Assembly (NCBI GenBank): GCA_021399405.1
Contig: JAAFKL010000105.1
Coordinates: 1-14,113 of the forward strand
Direction of reading: 5' to 3'
From: Candidatus Heimdallarchaeota archaeon
GTDB taxonomy: Archaea > Asgardarchaeota > Heimdallarchaeia > Heimdallarchaeales > Kariarchaeaceae
DNA length: 14,113 bases
Below are positions 5,940 through 14,039 of this stretch, piece by piece (position 1 is the stretch's first letter; each line of letters begins with the position of its first letter). The translations under genes and the position numbers were made by a program. The notes under the pieces are model-generated. The model made no database searches. It was not told the DNA's origin and saw only the letters and a program-made list of their open reading frames with translations.

Positions 5940-6917
5940 ATGGCTTCTGTCGATGACTTTATAGAATCATTGCAATATGATTGGATGCAAAGAGCAGTAA
6001 TATCTGCTGTTTTAATTGGAATAATTTGTTCAATAATTGGTGTTTTTATCATTTTACGTGGTATGATATTCCTTGGTGAGGCGATTGCCCACTCTGCATT
6101 TGCAGGTGCAGCTCTTGCAATTTTATTGGGTTATACAGATCCAATCCTCTTTATCTTAATATTTGGAATTGTCACTGCAGTTGGAGTTAACTATATTAAC
6201 GAGAAGAAATTAATGAATGACGATGTCATAATTGGGATTTCATTTACTGCCTTTATGGCTTTAGCAATTTTATTTATTGGGATGATGGATACTTACAGTT
6301 CTAATGTTCAAAGTATATTATTTGGAAGAATTTTGCTTATTACACAGAGGAATTATACTCTTCTAATACTTTTTACAATTGTAATTTCACTCACAATCTT
6401 AGGACTGAAAAAAGAATTATATTTTATTTCATTCAATGAAGAACTCGCAAGAACCTCTGGGATCAGCGTATCAAAAATAAATTATATCTTTTTGATTTTA
6501 ATAGCATTAGCAATTGACGTTTCTATAACTGCTATAGGTGCAATTTTAGTCTTTGCCATGTTAATAACACCCGCAGCAGCAGCCTTTCAGTGGACATACA
6601 AACTCAATAGAATGCTTATACTAGCGGTTACTTTTGGTGTGATCTCAGCATTTGGAGGTCTTTTTCTGTCCTTCATTTATGATTTACCTTCTGGGGCAAC
6701 TATAGTTCTATTAGCAACTTCAATTTTCATTGTGTCTTTTGTTTTATCACCAAAACAACGAGAATTCAAATCAGAAGAACTCACAAGGTTCCAAGATGAT
6801 CCTTTGGCAGAGCGAACCCCACATTTTCATTTAAGCGAACACCAATCAACAGAAGAATTCAAAGAGCACATTCGTGATAAAACCAATCCTAAACTAAATT
6901 CGGAGGTAGAAGAATGA
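5940..6917 (+). CDS. Zn/Mn-type ABC transporter permease (ZnuB/ABC-3 family)
   Basis: This protein has about 325 residues and at least eight hydrophobic helices, the fold of the ABC-3 permeases that form the membrane channel of Zn/Mn/Fe importers. Family landmarks are LRGMIFLGEAIAHSAFAG (about 37-54), the segment before and in helix two with the conserved His, and FAMLITPAAAA near helix six. After the last helix a charged tail of about 55 residues, including HFHLSEH, is predicted to be cytoplasmic and is longer than usual. A GTG at 5931 overlaps the regulator's stop codon and would add three residues; the ATG at 5940 is the alternative I use. The gene is translationally linked to the regulator upstream and overlaps the ATPase gene by four bases (ATGA), so the three genes form one operon. 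Confidence 0.93.
   Translation: MASVDDFIESLQYDWMQRAVISAVLIGIICSIIGVFIILRGMIFLGEAIAHSAFAGAALAILLGYTDPILFILIFGIVTAVGVNYINEKKLMNDDVIIGISFTAFMALAILFIGMMDTYSSNVQSILFGRILLITQRNYTLLILFTIVISLTILGLKKELYFISFNEELARTSGISVSKINYIFLILIALAIDVSITAIGAILVFAMLITPAAAAFQWTYKLNRMLILAVTFGVISAFGGLFLSFIYDLPSGATIVLLATSIFIVSFVLSPKQREFKSEELTRFQDDPLAERTPHFHLSEHQSTEEFKEHIRDKTNPKLNSEVEE
6902..6907 (+). promoter_or_regulatory. Shine-Dalgarno site of the importer ATPase gene
   Basis: GGAGGT lies six bases before the ATG at 6914, inside the end of the permease gene. It shows that this genome uses Shine-Dalgarno pairing for genes inside operons. Confidence 0.7.
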
Positions 6918-7660
6918 TAGGTACGCAAGAAAACTCTCTAATTAGTTTACGTCATGTAGATGTTTATTACAACGAGATTCAAGCATTATGTGATATTAAT
7001 ATCGAGATTTATGATGGTGAATTTTTAGGAATATGTGGGCCTAATGGATCAGGAAAATCAACGCTGTTCAGAGCTATAATGGGAACACAGAAATTGCATT
7101 CAGGGGAGGTCACCTTTCACGAAGGTAAACTTGGACACAAGGGTCACAATCTTGAACATCTTGGTTATGTTCCACAGATGGATGCAATTGATAAAAACTT
7201 TCCAGCATTAGTTAAAGACATAGTCATGATGGGACGGGCATCGAAACTCGGACTATTCAAAAGACCGAAAAAACACGATTATGAAGAAATCAATAATGCA
7301 ATGATAGCATTAGATGTTTATCATTTGAAGAATAAACCAATTGGACAATTAAGTGGAGGGCAATTGCAGAGAGTTATGGTAGCTCGTGCGTTGGCACAAC
7401 AGCCCAGGGTCCTATTGCTCGATGAACCAACTTCAGCTATGGATTTGAAGATGACAACCTCTTTTATGCAATTAATCAAGAAAATTAATGAAGAACACAA
7501 TATCACTATTATCTTAATTCATCATGATCTCCATTTAATGAAGGAATATGCATCGAGAATCATATGTATGGATAAATCGATTGAGTGGATTGGTTCTCCC
7601 GATGATTCGGCACTTGATGATACGTTATTAAGATTATTTTTCTATAATTCTGCACATTAA
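6914..7660 (+). CDS. Zn/Mn-type ABC transporter ATP-binding protein (ZnuC family)
   Basis: The 248-residue product is the cytoplasmic ATPase that drives metal import through the adjacent permease. All nucleotide-binding motifs are intact: Walker A GPNGSGKST (42-50), Q-loop YVPQ (Q88), signature LSGGQ (146-150), Walker B VLLLDE with E171, D-loop SAMD, and the switch His in LIHHDL (H204). The MGR segment after the Q-loop (about 106-108) is typical of ZnuC/MntB-type ATPases. The start overlaps the permease stop by four bases and has a strong Shine-Dalgarno site. It is the last gene of the operon and ends 12 bases from the convergent dodecin gene. Function as a metal importer subunit is firm from context; the metal is not determined. 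Confidence 0.95.
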   Translation: MIGTQENSLISLRHVDVYYNEIQALCDINIEIYDGEFLGICGPNGSGKSTLFRAIMGTQKLHSGEVTFHEGKLGHKGHNLEHLGYVPQMDAIDKNFPALVKDIVMMGRASKLGLFKRPKKHDYEEINNAMIALDVYHLKNKPIGQLSGGQLQRVMVARALAQQPRVLLLDEPTSAMDLKMTTSFMQLIKKINEEHNITIILIHHDLHLMKEYASRIICMDKSIEWIGSPDDSALDDTLLRLFFYNSAH

Positions 7661-7672
7661 GAATTAATTATA

Positions 7673-7885
7673 TTATTCAAATTTGAAGGATAGCTTAACC
7701 TTAGCCCGATATGCTACAATTTTGTTATTTTCTCCTATTTTAGCGTCCAATTGTACAACTTCTACAATTCTCATATTCCTCAAAGAGCTAGAAGCCTTAT
7801 CAACTACATTTTGCACTGCTTCTTCCCAGCTTGTTGGTGAAGTTCCAACTAGTTCAATTAATTTGTAAGTACTTGAGTCATCCAT
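7673..7885 (-). CDS. Dodecin, flavin-binding small protein
   Basis: The 70-residue product matches the dodecin family over its full length: YKLIELVGTSPTSWEEAVQN near the N-terminus and VVAYRAKVKLSFKFE at the C-terminus. Dodecins assemble into hollow dodecamers that bind and store flavins such as riboflavin or FMN, which stack on a conserved tryptophan, here in TSWEEA. The ATG at 7885 gives the usual N-terminal length; an in-frame GTG at 7894 would add three residues and cannot be excluded. A TATA-like TTTAAGAT (minus strand of 7921-7928) predicts a start of transcription near 7898, just before either codon. It has its own promoter and is convergent with the importer operon, with no visible functional link. 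Confidence 0.93.
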   Translation of the reverse strand: MDDSSTYKLIELVGTSPTSWEEAVQNVVDKASSSLRNMRIVEVVQLDAKIGENNKIVAYRAKVKLSFKFE

Positions 7886-7920
7886 GTTATTCACTCGTTA
7901 AAGTGCAAAACATCATTTCA

Positions 7921-7928
7921 ATCTTAAA
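7921..7928 (-). promoter_or_regulatory. TATA-like element of the dodecin gene
   Basis: The minus strand reads TTTAAGAT, about 30 bases before the GTG at 7894. A second candidate, CTATAAAT, lies at 7940-7947. Confidence 0.35.
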
Positions 7929-8063
7929 CTCTAGCCCCAATTTATAGTTTTTTTCTAATAAAATTCTGATTTAGAATATATAGTATTCTTCCACAGATAT
8001 TTCGTCTATGTGTGAGGGTGAAATAAAGATAAGTTGAAATTATATCAAGGTGAATTTACAAAT

Positions 8064-8079
8064 AACTTAATAGTAAGTT
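8064..8079. repeat. Inverted repeat upstream of the 81-residue gene
   Basis: AACTTA-ATAG-TAAGTT is a perfect dyad with 6-base arms, overlapped by a second short dyad AGTTA-AAC-TAACT (8076-8088). It lies 30-45 bases before the ATG at 8109, where an operator or a small hairpin could act. Confidence 0.35.
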
Positions 8080-8108
8080 AAACTAACTATTATTGGAGAG
8101 AAAGTTCG

Positions 8109-8354
8109 ATGTCTGACACCAATGACAATCACACACTATCAGATGAAGATATAGAACGATTAATAGAACAGAAATACAAAACAGTATTCTCAGAAAAGCT
8201 TGATCGGAAGGTATATACCCTCATAGATTGGATTGACAAGGAAGTATTCAAGCAACACAAAAAATTATTTGGGTATACAGATATTGGTTGGACAGTCAAG
8301 CATCCCAAACAATTGATTCGTGCACTAGTTGAAGCAGGTATTTGGATTACTTAG
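8109..8354 (+). CDS. Hypothetical 81-residue protein
   Basis: I do not recognise this gene. The product is small, soluble and charged: an acidic, probably flexible start (1-14), a helical stretch (about 15-51) rich in Glu and Lys, and a C-terminal segment with aromatic residues, including FGYTDIGWTVKHP and a final WIT. There are no cysteines and no membrane segment. It has a plausible Shine-Dalgarno GGAGAG at 8095-8100, eight bases before the ATG. A T5 run at about 8384-8388 may end the transcript. Overlapping dyads upstream suggest it is regulated. It could be a small nucleic-acid-binding or adaptor protein, but nothing seen establishes this. Confidence 0.6.
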   Translation: MSDTNDNHTLSDEDIERLIEQKYKTVFSEKLDRKVYTLIDWIDKEVFKQHKKLFGYTDIGWTVKHPKQLIRALVEAGIWIT

Positions 8355-8471
8355 TTAAATAATAATTTACATCAAAGAATCAGGTTTTTCCTATTCAATT
8401 ATAGCAATGATTGTTAAATTGTAATAGAATTTCTCAAAATAGATTTCGACTAACGTTATATTTTCAAGTAT

Positions 8472-8486
8472 CTAGTGTGAGACTAG
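8472..8486. promoter_or_regulatory. Operator-like dyad upstream of the DHH gene
   Basis: CTAGT-GTGAG-ACTAG is a perfect dyad with 5-base arms. It lies between a TATA-like TTATATTT (8456-8463) and the predicted transcription start near 8486, about 34 bases before the ATG. Confidence 0.35.
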
Positions 8487-8519
8487 TTTAGTGAGTAAAA
8501 TCCTATTTGTGGGATTAAA

Positions 8520-9836
8520 ATGAATCAAACGCTGAAAAAGAGTGATTGGGCTCCTCGTCCCAAAGCGTATATTATCGCGGACGAAGATGTTGACGGAATC
8601 ACGAGTGCAGCTATTGTCGGTCGGCGTTACGACAATGAGGCATGTAAATTTACATTTGTAAACGCTAGAAACCTAGGTATAGCTCTAAACGTTCAACTAA
8701 ATGAACTGAAAAAACAGAGTGATCACAAAGAGATCGACTTATTTATAGTGGATGTTGGAATAAATCAAGCCAATATTAACTCTATAGGAAAATCGGCCAG
8801 TGAGATTTCTAAATTAGGAGTCAGGATACTTTACTTCGATAGTCATTCAAATAGATATAAGGGTAAAAATCTCCTTCTACATCTTGTGAAGGCGAATGCT
8901 CATGTATTCAATGGCAAAATTGGAGTTGCTGCTGCGAGTATTGTTCAAGATTTTCTTGGTACAAATGAAACCAATAGATTAAGGTTATTGGGTGCATTAA
9001 GTGATAGAGAATTACAGTTAACCAACCGTTATAAATCTGAGAAAACAGGACTTCGCGCATTGCAAGCTGCTGTGGCATGGGGTGCTTACAAAAATCCAGA
9101 GTTTTTAGAAAAAATTACTCGTCGTTTGATAAGGCACCCAGATATAGATCTGCAAAGTGATAAAGATATCTTAGAATATTCAATAAAAGCGAATAATCAT
9201 CGAGATAATCTTCTACGTCACGTACACCGAAAAGGAGAAATAATTCAGATATCAGAAACCCCAAGAATACTTTGTGTATCGGTGCTTGATAGAACTGATT
9301 TTGGAAAAGCTAGGGGTACTGTTGCAGGTAGATTAGCAGGAGAATGGGGTGCGGCTATCATTCTCATTACACAATCCGTGAATCACAAGGATGCATATGC
9401 CGTAACTGTTAGAAACTCCTATATCCATAAACTAGATCTCGAAGTTCTAGGCCAACTGGCAAAAACAGAGAATTCTGGTGGTAGTAAAGGTGCCTATCGG
9501 TTAACTATTGAAAAAGATGATTTATTATCTTTTATATCCAGAGTACAAGCATGGAGTAGAGGTATTGCTCCTCCATGGTTTGTTAAAACCGTTTCTAACA
9601 AACCAAATTATAAATCTGGATCTTCTAAATATAGTAAAAAAATGAAACACAAGAAACAGAAACCTTCTGTCTCAAATAAATCGAAACCCAATGAGGAAAA
9701 AATAACAGAATCAACTAGAGTGACTGAAGAAGAAAAAATTAGTAGTTCAAATCAAAAAGCAATAGAGCAAGATAATTCGATCTCAGCAACAAGAGAAGAT
9801 GTTTTAGATCTCTCAGATATAGATCTAGATGATTAA
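8520..9836 (+). CDS. DHH-superfamily phosphoesterase (RecJ/NrnA-like) with charged C-terminal tail
   Basis: The 438-residue product belongs to the DHH/DHHA1 phosphoesterases, which use two metal ions to cleave phosphodiester bonds in DNA, RNA or small nucleotides. Motif I is ADEDVDGITSA (D21, D23, D25), motif II is IVDVG (D78), motif III is D107-S-H109, with Ser in place of the central His, and motif IV is ALSDRE (D162). The DHHA1 substrate-binding domain is marked by the GGSKGA loop at 320-325. From about 355 the protein is a low-complexity Lys/Ser-rich tail that turns acidic at the very end (LDLSDIDLDD). Such a tail could bind nucleic acid or a partner. The substrate is not predictable; a nuclease role is inferred. 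It is preceded by its own TATA-like element and a dyad. Confidence 0.88.
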   Translation: MNQTLKKSDWAPRPKAYIIADEDVDGITSAAIVGRRYDNEACKFTFVNARNLGIALNVQLNELKKQSDHKEIDLFIVDVGINQANINSIGKSASEISKLGVRILYFDSHSNRYKGKNLLLHLVKANAHVFNGKIGVAAASIVQDFLGTNETNRLRLLGALSDRELQLTNRYKSEKTGLRALQAAVAWGAYKNPEFLEKITRRLIRHPDIDLQSDKDILEYSIKANNHRDNLLRHVHRKGEIIQISETPRILCVSVLDRTDFGKARGTVAGRLAGEWGAAIILITQSVNHKDAYAVTVRNSYIHKLDLEVLGQLAKTENSGGSKGAYRLTIEKDDLLSFISRVQAWSRGIAPPWFVKTVSNKPNYKSGSSKYSKKMKHKKQKPSVSNKSKPNEEKITESTRVTEEEKISSSNQKAIEQDNSISATREDVLDLSDIDLDD

Positions 9837-9951
9837 GGTAATATCCCTCATTAAATCAATATTGTAAATTAGTTTAATCTATAGATTTAGGTAATTTTAG
9901 TAATAGAAATTCAATTACTCACACTTGCCCAACGCATTTTTCTTAAACCTC

Positions 9952-10287
9952 ATGTTAATTATCAGCTTGTTGACTGAGGGTAAACCTGCTTTTATTAGAA
10001 ATGTAGAACATATTTTCTCAGAAAAATCAAGGACTCCAATTCAAATTTTGATCAAAGCTGATTGGCCCACCCCATCATGGGAACATATTGATACATCAAT
10101 ACAAATATTGGAAAATGAAAAGAAAGTTGTGATATCATATCTTGGATTGCGACGAGCAGGTGTCGCGCTTCAGCAGGTAACTTCTTTTGAAACTAGTGTC
10201 GAGATCATTCTAATTTCAAAAGGAGAATGGTCAATTATTGTTACTGGAAGAAATGAAAACTGGGAGAGCGCAATTGAGATTACTTAA
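9952..10287 (+). CDS. Small beta-rich protein of unknown function, PrcB-like pattern
   Basis: I do not recognise this gene with certainty. The 111-residue product shows alternating hydrophobic strands after a short N-terminal segment. The pattern ADWPTPSWEH, then a strand pair, then VALQQVTSFETSVEI and GEWSIIVTG, resembles the PTP(G/S)Y...QVxT...G.Y.V.V layout of PrcB-like and related small beta-sandwich domains. No catalytic residues are evident. A TTG at 9925 would add nine residues and give a short hydrophobic start (FFLNLMLIISLL); a weak TATA-like TTTTAGTA lies 26.5 bases before that TTG, so this longer form is possible. The gene lies 115 bases after the DHH gene on the same strand. Its TAA overlaps the stop of the convergent large gene within the bases TTAA. 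Confidence 0.6.
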   Translation: MLIISLLTEGKPAFIRNVEHIFSEKSRTPIQILIKADWPTPSWEHIDTSIQILENEKKVVISYLGLRRAGVALQQVTSFETSVEIILISKGEWSIIVTGRNENWESAIEIT

Positions 10288-13200
10288 TTGCTAAACCCTG
10301 ACATAACTAAATAATTCTCAATCTCAAACGGAAATTCTTGAAAAGCTTCCTGAGGTGATGTTATCATCTTATTTTTGAAAATTTTAAGCTGTTTTTGCAT
10401 CTCAGTACCCCCATTAGCTGAAATCCCAACATCAATTAATTTAATAGCTCTTTCTTGAAGTAAACTATTTAGTTCTTTGATTATCTCACCATCTATCAAC
10501 AGATATATCTCACTGAGGATTAACAAACCAATAATAATATTGGAATTTCCCAATTTAGCATACACATAACCTTTTTTTAACAAAGATAAGGATTGATCCA
10601 CATATTGGAATAATTGATCGCTCTCGTTTATCGAGTAGAAAAATTCAGAAGCAAGTAATGCTGCATCTACTGATCCAAAAACTGGATTCTTATTAACCAA
10701 CTCAATTAACACTTTTTTTACGTTAATAATAAGTAACTGTTTCTCTTCCTCACTGTACCCAACAGTTTTCATATTAGCCTCCCGCAAAACAAAGCCAATC
10801 TCTTTGGAAATTAATTGTGATCGTTTTAGAAAAATAATATTTTCTAGTTTATTGAACAGTTCAAGGTTGGCTTGAATCAATAAATTGGCAAACTTTATCG
10901 GTAATGTTTGGTTTCGATTTTTAAAAGTGGAGTTTATCTGCCTAAACATTCTGATCAGTTGTGTATAGATATCTGTAGATTTAGTTTGTCGATAGAAATC
11001 TAAATTAGTTTGAAAACTATCCATCAGAATATTTGAGAATTCATCAATCGCAGAAAGATTTTTCTTATCACAGAAAATAATTGCTTGCAACAGGAATTCA
11101 TTAAGGTGCGTTACATCTCCCTTTGACATTAATTCAGAAATTCCATGTCTATAATGTTCAAGGAGAATGTCCTCACTAACATCATCTACACTGGCACCCT
11201 GTAATTCAATCAGTTTTTGTCGCTTAACAAATATCATATCTGCGTTAATTAAATCAGGTTCAATTTCAACATAATCCAACTGAGCGGACAAAATAGTAAT
11301 CTCCTGCTCAGGAGTAAGATTCATGTCTAAAATTCGCTGAAAAATAATATTAGTAGCTTCAATCTCTCCATTCTCTACCAATTTTCTAGTTGATTCAATT
11401 GCAATTTCTAACCATTTCTCTCCAGAATTAAGATTTAACTCAATCTCAAGAAGAGTATAATCTGCATAGAGCATGTAAGCGTGTTTCTTTAATAGCAAAC
11501 CTTTGGCGTCTGGAATAATTTCCATGAGAAGTTGACTATCATTTATTGGGTGGGCATTAGAATGAATTTGCTCCAATAGTATAGCTCCAATTCCATCTTT
11601 CCTTAATTTTGATTTGGGAAGGGTTATTCTATTTTTCGCTGCCCTCGCATAGATTTGAATCAATGATCGCCTAGCGTAATCTTTGTCAGTCAAAAGCAAT
11701 TCATATCTTGTTTTTGCTTCTTCAATAAGTTCGGGTCGATTAAATTTTGTTGCTGCAAGTACAATCCATCTTGTAATTGTAGTTATCAAATCTTTTGAGC
11801 TTTTCTTGTTAGGGTCCACATTGTTGTAAATTAATCTTAATAGATCTTCAGCAACCTCATATCCAAATTCCTGTGGACTTTCTACATAGTGATTAAAAAG
11901 AGTTAATCTGATCTGAACAAGTAATTGAGAATATTTTTTGTTTAAAGAGAATCTGTTATTTAGGGATTGTAAGAGGACTAATCGGTCACTCATTCCGATT
12001 TTATCTAAATTGGTACTAAACCAGGTTATAATTGCTGATAGAAGCTTAGATTTATCATAATAAATGACATCATCTAATAGTGAATTTACATTGGAAAGAA
12101 ACATATCGCCAATTGGGATATCTAAAAATGCATCTCCGATTCTAGGTAGAGCAAGTGTAACCAAATCATTTTCATTCAATCCATCAATTTTTACAGCCCA
12201 TCTAACAGCATTAATAGCATCTTCTGCTCTCATAAATTTATCAGTTAGCAGATTTACCGATTGTAATCGTAATTCCAAGGCTCTTTTGAATTCACCAGCT
12301 ACGACGTTTGTCTCAACAAGACACAATGCTCCATCCCATGACTGGTTCAATATTGATTCAGAAGCCTCGATTATTTTAGCAAGAATACGTCGATTTTCTT
12401 CAGTTTCTGATAAAATACCGGTTACACTCTGAATGTAACCAACCAAATGTTCGCTACCCCAAATTTTGGATCTTTCAGTTACCATGAGGAAAACTTCCTC
12501 ACGCTTGTTAGCTTCCTCTAACATGAACGCAATTTGAAGTGCAGTTCCTTCAGCGATTTTAATAAGATCAGTGAAATTTGATTTTGCAAGGTACGAGGCT
12601 AGGTCAAGTAGATTTTTAGATGTATTATAATCTGGATATTTAATGGCAAGATCTGAAAAACATTGGGTAATGAAATTTTCGCCATATTCAAAATCTAAAT
12701 CTAGTATATCATCAACAGAATCCATTATTAATTCAAAAATAATCTTAGTATCTTGGTTTGATTCAGTGATTTGTTGAATCAGATGAATTTTTTCTCTAAT
12801 AGTGGTAAACCAGTCATCCTCTGGAATATCAGTCAAACCCGATAATAATTTATATGTAAGGTCCCAGAATTTGTTGTTTGTACCACCAGTTATGATTATG
12901 TATAATGGTTCATAAGAGAAAGTTTTGGCTATTTTTCCTCCCTTAAAATTAATATTCATTTTATTACCTGAGAACCTAGCAAAATCTAGCAAATAAACGG
13001 TCCAAGGCATAGATTCAATGATAGCAACAAATTGCATCATCGCCTCTTTAGAGGTATTTTCCTTAATAACTACCTCTTTCCCTTCGAGAGAATATTGAAC
13101 ATATTCTATAGAGACACGACTAGGTTTGGTTTCACTCTTTGTATCTACTTTAGGATCTCTATATAGATTTTGCAATTCTTGACTATCAGTGGGATTGCTA

Positions 13201-13526
13201 ATATGATACTTCAGAACATATTCAGCCCATGTAGTAACAGGTACAATAGCACTATTTTCTCCGAAAATATGCAATACAACAGACACAGCAGTATTTAATT
13301 TTGCATACCAACGAATGAAAACAATAGATCCATTTACACTAGTGAAGAAGGAATAATCACCAGTGACCTCCTCCTGTTGTTTTCTCATCTCGAGAACAAT
13401 TTTTGCTTCAATCTCATCACCTGGATGAGAAGTAAACCAAGAACAATCAAATCCTGGATCTTTTTCTTCTAGAGATTCTCCATCGGGATCAATGGATTTT
13501 ACTGTAATCAATGCACGTTCAACCAT
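10284..13526 (-). CDS. Giant beta-domain plus alpha-solenoid protein, unknown function
   Basis: I do not recognise a named family. From the ATG at 13526 the product has 1080 residues. Residues 1 to about 107 are beta-rich, a polar linker follows, and about 138-217 form a second mixed alpha/beta unit ending in YIIITGG. From about 219 to the C-terminus the sequence is almost wholly helical, in repeating amphipathic pairs like those of TPR or HEAT-like solenoids, with no clear consensus. No signal peptide, membrane segment, Walker motif or catalytic motif is seen. The start is fixed by AGGTGG five bases upstream; a GTG at 13535 is less likely. It is directly downstream of a small helical protein and probably co-translated with it. 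A scaffold or assembly role is inferred from the architecture only. Confidence 0.85.
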   Translation of the reverse strand: MVERALITVKSIDPDGESLEEKDPGFDCSWFTSHPGDEIEAKIVLEMRKQQEEVTGDYSFFTSVNGSIVFIRWYAKLNTAVSVVLHIFGENSAIVPVTTWAEYVLKYHISNPTDSQELQNLYRDPKVDTKSETKPSRVSIEYVQYSLEGKEVVIKENTSKEAMMQFVAIIESMPWTVYLLDFARFSGNKMNINFKGGKIAKTFSYEPLYIIITGGTNNKFWDLTYKLLSGLTDIPEDDWFTTIREKIHLIQQITESNQDTKIIFELIMDSVDDILDLDFEYGENFITQCFSDLAIKYPDYNTSKNLLDLASYLAKSNFTDLIKIAEGTALQIAFMLEEANKREEVFLMVTERSKIWGSEHLVGYIQSVTGILSETEENRRILAKIIEASESILNQSWDGALCLVETNVVAGEFKRALELRLQSVNLLTDKFMRAEDAINAVRWAVKIDGLNENDLVTLALPRIGDAFLDIPIGDMFLSNVNSLLDDVIYYDKSKLLSAIITWFSTNLDKIGMSDRLVLLQSLNNRFSLNKKYSQLLVQIRLTLFNHYVESPQEFGYEVAEDLLRLIYNNVDPNKKSSKDLITTITRWIVLAATKFNRPELIEEAKTRYELLLTDKDYARRSLIQIYARAAKNRITLPKSKLRKDGIGAILLEQIHSNAHPINDSQLLMEIIPDAKGLLLKKHAYMLYADYTLLEIELNLNSGEKWLEIAIESTRKLVENGEIEATNIIFQRILDMNLTPEQEITILSAQLDYVEIEPDLINADMIFVKRQKLIELQGASVDDVSEDILLEHYRHGISELMSKGDVTHLNEFLLQAIIFCDKKNLSAIDEFSNILMDSFQTNLDFYRQTKSTDIYTQLIRMFRQINSTFKNRNQTLPIKFANLLIQANLELFNKLENIIFLKRSQLISKEIGFVLREANMKTVGYSEEEKQLLIINVKKVLIELVNKNPVFGSVDAALLASEFFYSINESDQLFQYVDQSLSLLKKGYVYAKLGNSNIIIGLLILSEIYLLIDGEIIKELNSLLQERAIKLIDVGISANGGTEMQKQLKIFKNKMITSPQEAFQEFPFEIENYLVMSGFSN

Positions 13527-13531
13527 ATAAA

Positions 13532-13537
13532 CCACCT
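13532..13537 (-). promoter_or_regulatory. Shine-Dalgarno site of the solenoid-protein gene
   Basis: The minus strand reads AGGTGG five bases before the ATG at 13526 and overlaps the TAG stop of the upstream gene. It favours the ATG over the GTG at 13535 and suggests coupled translation. Confidence 0.6.
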
Positions 13538-13922
13538 ATTCGATTGTTGATAGAAAATGAAAAATCTCTTCAGTAAGATTAGTCATTTCGTGTTTTACCC
13601 ATAAAGAAAAATCACTAACTTCGATTAAGGAGCTTGGGAGAGCTTGTAATCTAGCATAATTTATCTTTTCTAACTGCAATTCCTCAAAGCGCATTGCGTT
13701 TTGAAACAAACTCTGTCCCAATTTTTTAGTTGAGGGATATAAATTTGGATCATCTAATGCCAGATCCAAAGCCTCAAGCTGAGTTTTGAATTTTTGAGAT
13801 ATAAGTTTCATTTGTAATTGAACTTTTTTGCGTGGTTCTTTTGGTAAATCTTGTTTCGCTCGAAATATACTCCTCACTCGAGCTATAATGCCTGATAGTC
13901 CTCGAGTGTTCATTATCATCAT
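13536..13922 (-). CDS. Small helical protein, partner of the solenoid protein
   Basis: I do not recognise this gene. The 128-residue product is predicted to be nearly all helical and soluble. It has a basic N-terminal third (Arg/Lys-rich, about 7-42), a long amphipathic helix around 37-58 (LISQKFKTQLEALDLALDD), a second from about 66 to 92, and an acidic C-terminal helix (about 100-128). The basic start and acidic end could suit membrane or nucleic-acid contact and self-assembly, but no family motif is seen. The start is ATG 13922 or, in frame, ATG 13913; a TATA-like TTTATCTA (minus strand of 13937-13944) is centred 27.5 bases from the latter. It is the first gene of a two-gene operon with the solenoid protein, with only ten bases between its stop and the next ATG. 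Confidence 0.72.
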   Translation of the reverse strand: MMIMNTRGLSGIIARVRSIFRAKQDLPKEPRKKVQLQMKLISQKFKTQLEALDLALDDPNLYPSTKKLGQSLFQNAMRFEELQLEKINYARLQALPSSLIEVSDFSLWVKHEMTNLTEEIFHFLSTIE

Positions 13923-13936
13923 TTGTAGACAACCTT

Positions 13937-13944
13937 AGATAAAT
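13937..13944 (-). promoter_or_regulatory. TATA box of the solenoid operon
   Basis: The minus strand reads TTTATCTA, similar to the dioxygenase TATA element. It is 27.5 bases before the ATG at 13913 and 18.5 before the ATG at 13922, so it slightly favours the inner start. Confidence 0.45.
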
Positions 13945-14025
13945 AATTGCGATTACCAAGGAAAAAAAATACAAAATATAGATTTAAAGCACATATTTTG
14001 TTTCAATGTGTTGAGAAGTTAATAA

Positions 14026-14033
14026 TTTATATT
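14026..14033 (+). promoter_or_regulatory. TATA-like element for the right-edge gene
   Basis: TTTATATT predicts transcription starting near 14056, between the two in-frame ATG codons at 14040 and 14064. If it is the real promoter, the inner ATG is the start. Confidence 0.35.
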
Positions 14034-14039
14034 TATTTC

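Noticed and set aside
5855..6052. Minus-strand frame across the regulator-permease junction
   Set aside because: Both plus-strand genes here have strong family matches, so this is a shadow.
7683..7868. Plus-strand open frame opposite dodecin
   Set aside because: The minus strand encodes a clear full-length dodecin; the plus frame is its antisense shadow.
12064..12432. Plus-strand open frame inside the giant solenoid gene
   Set aside because: It is antisense to a long, well-supported coding frame, has a Ser/Asn/Arg-rich unstructured composition, and has no promoter or Shine-Dalgarno site.
13774..13974. Minus-strand frame overlapping the start of the small helical protein in another register
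   Set aside because: It is Ser/Thr/Arg-rich with no family pattern. The other register has tight operon spacing to the solenoid gene.
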